A stretch of DNA of 64,000 nt from Chondrosia reniformis (lineage: Eukaryota > Porifera > Demospongiae > Chondrillida > Chondrillidae), in NCBI GenBank assembly GCA_947172415.1, contig OX359192.1:5024501-5088500 (forward strand). Reading direction: 5' to 3'. Position 1 is the stretch's first letter, and the number at the start of each line of letters is the position of its first letter. A program made the translations under genes and the position numbers. Below, piece after piece: positions 56,396-64,000 of the stretch. The notes under the pieces are model-generated. The model was not told the DNA's origin, did no database searches, and worked only from the letters and a program-made list of their open reading frames with translations.

Positions 56396-56996
56396 TTGAC
56401 AGGCATCATTGGATTTCACTCCATGCAGAGTTGTTCTCCCCGGTGACCTGAGGGCCCATGACCCATGTGCACACCATTCTCCCTGGTTACATGTACACCT
56501 ACTTATACACTTGGGATAATTCCCCCAGAAAGAAGGAATTTGTATGCTGGGGCCTTGGAATATACATGCCACTTCATATATACAAGAAAGGGAAGGCATA
56601 ATTTGTTTGATGATATGCCAGAGGCTCAAGGCATGTGATCGATGCATATAGATTCAAACAGGATCATGAGCAATTCTGAAGTCAAAACGTCCTGCCATTT
56701 GGTGAAATAATTGATTGAAATTTGGGAGGAGTGCATGGGTGAATAATTGGCTCAAGCCTGTAACTTAGTCTTGTTCCCAGACCAATTCCAGCCGCCATTT
56801 TGATAAAGGCACAGCTGGAAGTGGTCTGGGAACGAGACTATAGTCGATTGAGATGGCAACCCCTGGCAAAAAGAACATAAGCGTATACGTAATTGACAGT
56901 AAGTTTACAACAAATCAAGAAATAAAGAGGACTTAGCACAATGTTTCACTGAGGTTCTTGCAGATAATTTTATAAGTAAATTACACTAATTCTTCT
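56396..56996. other. gap between the Penelope fragment and the decayed gene
   Basis: It includes a hairpin-like pair at about 56772-56843 (GTCTTGTTCCCAGACC and GGTCTGGGAACGAGAC), probably a small fold-back relic. No gene was seen. Confidence 0.5.
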
Positions 56997-58238
56997 GTGC
57001 TTTCTTCAACTGCTCATTCTCAAGTCCTCAACCTGACCAACTCATCTTTTGCTTCCAACTCTGCATCTTTCGCTTCCAACTTTACTTGCTATTTCTCTCT
57101 GGCTTCCTCTTCAACTATCAATTGCAAATTATATAGTTTCCTCTTTGGGAGTTGTTTACCTGTACCAGTATACTTCCTAGTAAGCTTCCGTTTCTTGCTA
57201 CAACATAGTGACACTAGAAGACACACTACACTTGGAAAAAGCTCGTTCTCCTCATGAATGGGTTCAAAAGGAATGCAAACTGCATTGACAAGCAGCCCAT
57301 CCTTAGCATCAGAAGACTGAAAAGGAAATATAACCAAAATGCAGTTTGGCTTCTGCAAGTACACCAACTACCAGTGGATCTCTTAGGGAGGTGTGGCAGC
57401 AACAAAGTAGCCAATTGCCTGTATAGTGATGAACAAATGCAAGACATTTGAGTAATCTTACAGTTATGGACACAAATGGATAAAATACACACACCTGGGC
57501 AACAGCATTTCTGATGTTGGTAGTATGGTACTTTGCTTCCATTATCGATATCATGGCCATTACGTTGAAGTGAGTAGGGCTCTCCACTTTATGAACAGCA
57601 TAATCCATCCAACTGCCCTCAGATACAGAGTCAGATACTGCTGTAGGAAACGATTGTCAAGCTGGTCGTGCTCCACTTTCCGATTGAGATACTAGTCTCA
57701 CAGTGTAATCCTTAACTACAGCCTCCAGGGAGACCTGTACATACCAGGGACAAGAATAAGGAAAAATGGCATACTTGTTGAAGGGGGTAACTTTGTACAC
57801 ACCTTGTAATCAGCATAACACCTGCAAATAAGACTCACAAGTGGATCTCCGTATGTAAAATGGAATATACTCATTTTTCAACGAGTTGCCTAGTGTCTCA
57901 GAATTCTCAATAACATCTAGCTCAAATTGAGCAAGTAGTTTCCTAAGAGATGATTACAATACAAACTCAAGTAATGGTCTAACAAAGTACGAATTTATTT
58001 TATCCTTCATCCTTGTCTCAATGTTCCTTTCTATGAAATGGTCAGTCGTCTGTTGTTCCATTTCATCATAGGCAGTTAGTTTTGCCGTGAGAGTGTGCTT
58101 TGTTGGAGCAGTTTGCAATTGGATATTGAACAATGTAGCACTCTCAAATCTCTCAGTAAATGTTCTCTGTGCCTCATAGAGAAAAATGGGATATTTGGTA
58201 GTGAACTTGTTTCTCCTTGGACTTAGACCTTTAGCCAT
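56997..58238 (-). pseudogene. decayed multi-exon gene of unknown family
   Basis: The minus strand starts MAKGLSPRRNKFTTKYPIF and runs coherently to a stop at 57954. Coherent text then continues in shifting frames: LICRCYADYK, VSLEAVVKDYTVRLVSQSES, SEGSWMDYAVHKVESPTHFN, NIRNAVAQ, DPLVVGVLAEAKLHFGYISF and LVNAVCIPFEPIHEENELF. Some breaks fit introns (GTGTGTG after VAQ). Others look like nonsense or frameshift damage, such as a TGA where CGA would keep the frame. The C-terminal part (LYNLQLIVEEEAREK) is charged and coil-like. I do not recognise the family. Confidence 0.4.
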
Positions 58239-58369
58239 TCTGCTTCGCTAAGTCTCGCTATCAGCAAGGTCGCGTATCCAGGTGCAGGTCACTTGAAAGT
58301 TCATAAAAAAGCTGCTAACATCTGCACATGTTCATTAAAGTTTGGCGGGTATGTATCAAAGAGTATGGT

Positions 58370-58690
58370 AGCACTCTCAAAGTAGGAATGACCAAAAATA
58401 TGGCCACCCTATCCAATGTATTAGCAGGCAACACCTCATAAATTGCCAACAAAGCAATTTTGGGTTATATTCTGTTATTTGCAGCCATTAATACGCTTTC
58501 TATATATACCAAAATATGTTTTGATGCTCTACACGCTCTATAGCATTCAAAAACGGCCATCCAGGAATAGGCCCATTTCCAAAATTCATTTTTTCTTCTT
58601 ACTCTTCTTCGTTTATTGAATGGACCACTGCTAATATGCGAACTTATGCGGACACGTAATAGTCATAAATCGTCATAAATATATACACCA
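58370..58690. repeat. dispersed repeat family G, copy 3
   Basis: AAAGTAGGAATGACCAAAAA, CTATCCAATGTATTAGCA and TTTTGATGCTCTACACGC match the 7674-8365 copy in order. It ends against the DIRS-like fragment. Confidence 0.6.
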
Positions 58691-59945
58691 AGACTGCTGC
58701 CACTGGACATAGAGGGACATGTGTCTGGCCCAGAAAGACAGATACTCCTAAGCGGAAGGGGTCAGTTTTGGATATCTTGAGGTACACCTCAATATAGGAT
58801 GGGGAGGCCACATCGTCCGCTCTCACATCACCATAAGCTAAGTGGACATCTGACTCGAATGACAAGTCGATCTGATGGAACCACCACCTCCCCTGAACGG
58901 AGGAAACCAAAGAAACACATACAGGCTGCTACCCACAGCATCTCCGCATGCCCCCTGCTTGGTAGCTGCTCCCACGGCACTGGGAGACTATGCAAAATGG
59001 CTGGGGTATATGGCAACCAGCTGGTAGAGCCTCTAGCAGATAACCTGTGCATGCCTTTTGTCACATACTCCAACTGGAGCATAGATGCCACCCGTGGCTC
59101 CCCCAAACCCAATGCAATTGGATCCTGGCGCACCGCTGCCAGATAGTACTTTATCATCTGAGGAGAAAGCCTCTCGGTGTAAAAAAAGCTAACTAAAAAG
59201 GCACAATACACGTTCCATAACTGGGAATGGCACTAAAGATGCCCGTGAGCAAAAGTCTAGAAATCGATTGTAGCCTGAACGATATGTTTTCTGAGTGAAA
59301 GTAGCTAAGCCGGCGGAAAACAACTTGCAAACAAAGTTCTCCAAGCGGCCAATGTCCAGTCGAGCTGATGATCCAGCAAAGAGCCAGTAAAGTTGGGGCA
59401 TAATTTGGGGACTGTGCTTGCACTGCTGCTGGGACCTGTGAAAACAAAATGGAGAGACAATCACATGAAATAGCATCAGCCAGGTGATTGGCCACCCCTG
59501 AAATGTGGATAGCCTCTAACATCACATTAAAATGAGAACGTATGAAAAACAATATTCAAGTGCATGATTCGTGGGATCTTACTGTAACCTGAAATAATTA
59601 CTGCCACCGCCCCCTAGTCATCACAGTAACACACAATTGTACCCCCACTCCAGCATGGACCCCATACTGTCACTGTGAGCACAACTGGCAGCAATGTCTT
59701 GAAAGTAATGTTGTCCTCCTTAGAGGAGCCCAACCGTTCTAGTGAAACCTCTGCCCACTTAAGCTGGATCCAAAAAGGTGTGGAAAAATCCCCACAACCC
59801 ACACTATCAGAGGCATCTGATGTGAACTCAAAATGGCTGCTGCCACCCCCAAAGTTACGATGGAAGAGCTGTTCATTCAATGGAGCTAAAAATGCCTGCC
59901 ACCAACACAAATCCGATCAAAAACCAGCATTAAGTCGGATATCAT
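58690..59945 (-). mobile_element. DIRS-like retrotransposon fragment (RNase H and tyrosine recombinase)
   Basis: On the minus strand: SHFEFTSDASDSVGCGDFST, ITFKTLLPVVLTVTVWG and FFIRSHFNVMLEAIHISGVA with NHLADAIS, which is the RNase H region. Next come FTQKTYRSGYNRFLDFC and FFGFLRSGEVVVPSD, and LAYGDVRADDVASPSYIEVY of a tyrosine recombinase. The domain is cut before its C-terminal His/Arg and Tyr residues, and frames shift several times. The reverse transcriptase is missing. Confidence 0.8.
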
Positions 59946-60018
59946 GATAGGGCTTGCAGGCCACAGCCAGCAATCCGAACATATACGACACAAGAAAGTT
60001 TTCCGCGGCCACACCATG

Positions 60019-60120
60019 CCGTATGCATGGCCCAGTGACAATTGTCCCTATTTTTTGAGCAAATGTCCCGCTTTTTCAGCACTTCTGTCCCACTTTGGTA
60101 AATTTCTAGGTTGACACCTA
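60019..60120. mobile_element. right-end fragment of the TAGGTGTCAACC TIR element
   Basis: TTTTTCAGCACTTCTGTCCC and TAGGTTGACACCTA match the right end of the 28557-28990 element. The left end is missing. The LINE begins about 50 bp to its right. Confidence 0.7.
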
Positions 60121-60164
60121 TGATTTTGGTTAGGACGTATGGCACATATCAGATATATATATAT

Positions 60165-61769
60165 ATTCTCAATGAGGTGCAGAATGGCTTTAGACCAGGG
60201 AGAGCATGTATTGACCATATTTTTTCATTGTCAAATATCATACATGGCAGATTACTGGGAAATAGGAGTACTTTTGTATCATTTATTGATTTAAAGAAAG
60301 CATATGATCCTGTGGACAGGAAGATTCTCTGGCGGAAATTAGAAAAAATTGGCATACCTAATCAGATGGTGAGCATGATCAAGAATTTATACAATCAGGT
60401 GTCATGTACGGTGAAGACAAATGACACGATAAGTGAATTCTTTGCAGTAGACTATGGTGTTAGACAGGGTTGCATTTTGTCACCATTGCTGTTTATTTTC
60501 ATCAATGATATAATTGTTTATCTTAATAATGAGAAGGGAATAAGTGTAGGTGGAGAAATAATTAATTGTCTTATGTATGCTGATGATTTAGCAGTCTTAG
60601 CAGAAAATGATCATTTACTGCAGGATTTGTTACAAGGTATTGGTGAGTGGTGCCAGATGAACCATTTGGAAATTAATGAGGCAAAATCAGCTGTTATCCA
60701 TTTTAGAAAAAGATCATCTGTAATTACTGAGTTTAATTTCCACATTAATAATAATAAGATTATGGTACAGCCAACTTATAAGTATTTGGGGGTAATTTTT
60801 GATGAATATTTTGATTTCTGTTCGCTATTTGATCATAATCTTAATAGGGATAAGCATGCTTTCTTTGGAATAAGGAGCATATGGTATAGAAGAGGTGAAA
60901 TCAGATCTGTGATTTTTAAGAGACTTGTTAAGACATATATTTCCCTATATATGTGATTATGCTTGTCCTGTATGGAGCCCTTTTATTAATAGATCAAAGA
61001 AGGAAATGATTAATCTTACTATCGCTAGATTTTTTCTTGGAGTAAATAGCTTACACCCCATCCCGGCATTGGAGAATGATATGGGATGGGAGAGTGCTAC
61101 TGAGAGACAAAGATTGCAAACACTTCTGTATTTTAGGAAAATCATGATAATGGATCCGAATAGAATTTGTTATAAGGTCTTGAGGGAAATGGAGAGTGAT
61201 TTTGATTCAAGGAGCTGGCTGGGAAAGATTAGACCATTATTAGTGGAGTTAAATTTAGAGAGTGATATTCTAGTGAACTGCAGTCATGAGGAAGCAAAAT
61301 CTATTATAAGATATAGACTGTCTGATCTAAAACAGAGAAGATGGAATGATGAAGTACTGAGAAGGCTAAAACTTGATTTCTACAATAAGATCTTTGGATT
61401 TAGATCAATACCACTGGCAGATTTTGTTTTACACAGAGAGGGACGTAGATTTTTGTGCAGATTAGTGGGTGGGACACTACCAATCAGGGTGAATCAGGTA
61501 GATATTCTGGTGAGCCCAGAGAGGAGAGATGGTGTCGATTATGTGGTAATACTAATCAAATAGAAGACCAGATTCATTTTCTGGCAACCTGCCCTGCCCT
61601 CAGTGATAAGAGAAATGAGATCATAAGATACATCCAAAGAAATCATGGTTACAATGTCCCAGTCAGCCCCAATCTCCTTGCTGTTAATATGGTTTCCCTC
61701 TGTATGGTTGATTACTCCCTGGTCAGAAAGCTCATGCATCTTTTTAAAACACGGAATTCGAGATTATAA
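60165..61769 (+). mobile_element. 5'-truncated LINE (non-LTR retrotransposon), two frameshifts
   Basis: The reverse transcriptase starts within its early motifs (NEVQNGFRPGRACIDHIFSL). It continues through FIDLKKAYDPVDRKILW, YGVRQGCILSPLLFIFIND and the catalytic LMYADDLAVLAEN. The frame shifts near 60945 (DYACPVWSPFINRSKKEM continues it) and again near 61490. The third piece holds CRLCGNTNQIEDQIHFLATC, a C-terminal zinc-knuckle region common in LINEs. The endonuclease and first ORF are lost. The damage is light, so insertion was fairly recent. The clade cannot be fixed by eye. Confidence 0.88.
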
Positions 61770-63200
61770 CGTTTGATATTTACAGTGATCTCTTTTGGAG
61801 GGGTTTTGGTTTGGATATTTTCTCTTTAGTGATTGTAACTCTCTTGGTTTGCAGTTTACCTCTGCTTTAGTCAGCTAGGATATTTCTGCACTTGGTTTGC
61901 CCCTCAAGAAAGGTGTTCCTCTTATTATTGTTGGAGATGGAGCAACCTCTCACCTCTTATCATGATTCAAAGAAGTTAGTTTATAAGAATTTTGTGTTGC
62001 TCGATAGCGTTTTTTTCTCTTTCCGTTTTTCTCCACGCATATATATATATAATAGGAGTGGGAGGTGTCTGACTGTTGCCATTCTGCATGCGGGTCTGCA
62101 AGCTACTAAATTATATAGCATGATTCTCTGTTTTTGCATAAGTTCACCACTGCGCATGCGGTATGTGTAATCTTTTATTAAATTAATATCGATAGTCTAG
62201 TAATGATCATCTTCACTTTTTTCTTTTTTACTTTTTGGACATGCCTGTATCCTTGCTAGATCCCACCCTGTCTCTAGATGAATATTGTTAAATAGTACTA
62301 TATTATTAATGAAGCAATATTTTTTGATGATCCTAAGCACAAAGATAGATAGGGATGCCATGCATGGATTGCTTGTACAGGGAGAAGAAGATACAGTATG
62401 ATGAGGATCACATGATTCGAAAAGAAACTTCCCTGATTTAGAAGATAAAGAATTCCAATGTCTACATGTATACATGCAATATGTTCCTGATCAAGCCAGA
62501 TTATAAACTTACAACTGTAATATTTAATAGACATATATAGTGACTCATGGGCCCCTGCTTGGCCTTGTGCTCTTTTTTATGTGCATGTGTCACTTTAATA
62601 AATGATAAATAAATAAATAAATATATATATATAACTTGTACTGTATATACAGACAAAATCGCTGTTAAACTCGTTAATGTAGGGCTCGCTCAGGCTCACC
62701 CCAATTATATATCAATTTGCAACCTTGTTTGTTTTGGTCATGGATAATGTACTTAATTCTTACCAGAACCATAATAAAAGACTACATTATATTATAGGGA
62801 ATCCCTTAATTAGATTCAATATCAGATATTAAGACTCATGCAGTTTTGAAAGCATCTATTACATGCGGTAAACTGTTTTCTGGATGATTGTGCCATTGTT
62901 CCCTTAATAATATAATAAGTCACTTAAAATCGGTCAGGGTCATATATAATAGCCAATGGGTTCTATATATAGCTCTCTTTGTTGTCCTAGTGTCTCTGTT
63001 GTCATATAAAGTATCTAAAACATCTGTTTCAAATACCTTGGGAATTTAAGCCTAAAAATGCCTGTATGTCATGTTATGCAGCTTAGGTTCAGACGTTGCC
63101 ACTCAGGGAGTAGCTGAGAATTTTAGTTCCAATTATGCGGTTATCGATATACCGTCACGGTGATGATACGTTCTAAATTTTGTCAGGGTGACTTGAAAAT
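61770..63200. other. gap after the LINE
   Basis: AT-rich. ATAAATAAATAAATAAATAT at about 62603-62622 is a short TAAA microsatellite that could be a retroposon tail. No gene was supported. Confidence 0.45.
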
Positions 63201-63750
63201 TTTAATCATTTGGAGCGGCTTAATAGAACAGTCGGCAGAGCATGACGAAATATTAGAATGTTTCGGCAGAATGGAAGACGAATAATTAGAACGATACTAA
63301 TGGCGGTTAAAGTTATAGCGACCCGGCATTCGAGTATCTAGACCTTTGGACCCAGCTTCCCTTTTCAAACATAATAAATGGTAAGTTCATTCAGGAATAG
63401 TCCATGGTTGTCATTGAAAGTTGAAGCACCGAGCATTTTCTGTTCTGCATAGGTAATTCACATATCATTCGTGTTCTCCAAGGTCATCGGAAGCACGTGA
63501 CACTGCAAAGGTGAAGGGATTGCTCAAAGTAGAGCAGAAGATACAGCTGCGTATCCAGCTGAAGATGATGGAAAGAAATTTCGCGATAGAGCTCCTTTTT
63601 CATCGAGCATGCATGGTGATGACGATTCATTAGAGCAATTGACGAATGATTAGAATGGCAACTGTTTCGTCTTTATAATTAGAACGCTTTCGGGCGCTTT
63701 GACACACATGCAAACTACGAATATTTAGAACGACGAAAAATTAGAACGTA
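63165..63750. repeat. cluster of ATTAGAACG-like words upstream of the second 7TM gene
   Basis: ATTAGAAYG or close variants occur near 63243, 63286, 63650, 63677, 63724 and 63738, and inverted near 63168. They are irregularly spaced, so this is not a simple tandem repeat. It ends about 150 bp before the 7TM start codon. Confidence 0.55.
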
Positions 63751-63809
63751 TACGGTATATGCATGCATATCTTACCGACAGCCCCCACGTGTTTGTTTTA
63801 GTAATGCAC

Positions 63810-63824
63810 AATGGACACTATAAA
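63810..63824 (+). promoter_or_regulatory. conserved promoter block of the second 7TM gene
   Basis: AATGGACACTATAAA, identical to the block upstream of the 52310-53263 gene. CATTTTAGACTTA and GAGAGTATATCATGG further on are also shared, so the duplication carried the promoter. Confidence 0.6.
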
Positions 63825-63899
63825 AAGTTTTCCAGAACATTTTAGACTTAAGCTTAATTGGAATTCCGAAGTGCGCGTTCGATTATAGGAGAGTATATC

Positions 63900-64000
63900 A
63901 TGGATTCTTTCAACATTAGCTTTATCAACAATTCAACTGTTGATCCAAAGAGCGAACGTACTTTTAGTTATTACAGTTTGATTATAGTCTTGGTTCTTCT
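63900..64000 (+). CDS. second intronless-type 7TM receptor, 5' end only
   Basis: It starts MDSFNISFINNSTVDPKSER and then TFSYYSLIIVLVL, the start of TM1, and leaves the window. TVDPKSER is identical to the paralogue at 52310-53263 and the spacing to TM1 is the same. The two genes point away from each other across 10.6 kb of mobile elements. Whether it is intact beyond the window is unknown. Confidence 0.75.
   Translation, partial: MDSFNISFINNSTVDPKSERTFSYYSLIIVLVL

Noticed and set aside
60149..60355. Minus-strand frame opposite the LINE
   Set aside because: It is the antisense shadow of the reverse transcriptase.

Overview
The window is animal nuclear DNA: AT-rich, with short GT-AG introns, two conserved eukaryotic housekeeping genes split into exons, degenerate nuclear rDNA, and many retroelements (Penelope-like, LINE, DIRS-like, LTR), fold-back elements and tRNA-derived SINEs. 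The retroelement mix, lineage-specific Ig-domain receptors and intronless 7TM genes suggest an early-branching animal. A demosponge is my best guess, but nothing here proves the phylum. Gene models were built by hand from reading frame, splice sites and intron phase.

Left part (1-18.1 kb): four small immunoglobulin-superfamily genes. Ig-A (minus, runs off the left edge), Ig-B (minus, 3643-6375), Ig-C (minus, 10444-16121) and Ig-D (plus, 16381-18115). Ig-C and Ig-D start back to back, 259 bp apart. An unrecognised two-exon gene (6679-9329, minus) lies between Ig-B and Ig-C. A fifth member, Ig-E (minus, 36104-40341 or 40369), lies beyond the housekeeping pair. All share one plan: signal-peptide exon, Ig domain 1 split over two exons, Ig domain 2 in one exon, then an anchor exon, with intron phases 1-0-1-1 wherever visible. 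The anchors differ. Ig-B looks secreted, Ig-C and Ig-D carry GPI-type tails, and Ig-E has a transmembrane helix and a cytoplasmic tail with an NPxY motif. This is the most interesting system in the window and has the look of a recognition-receptor cluster; that function is inference.

Middle (18.6-35.8 kb): RSL24D1/RLP24 (60S ribosome biogenesis, minus, five exons over 12 kb) and PIGO (GPI ethanolamine-phosphate transferase 3, plus, five exons) start head to head only 67 bp apart. RSL24D1 introns hold LINE remnants, a nested TIR element, minisatellites and microsatellites.

Right part (36-64 kb): Ig-E, a ~1 kb fold-back element, retroelement fragments, a short repeat family with hammerhead-ribozyme-like cores (43.8 and 37.8 kb, relic at 3.8 kb), a truncated rDNA pseudogene unit (46.1-50.2 kb), Penelope-like fragments (50.9 and 55-56.4 kb), an intronless 7TM receptor gene (52310-53263, minus) with a divergent paralogue entering at the right edge (63900 on, plus), a decayed gene (57.0-58.2 kb), a DIRS-like fragment (58.7-59.9 kb) and a 5'-truncated LINE (60.1-61.8 kb).
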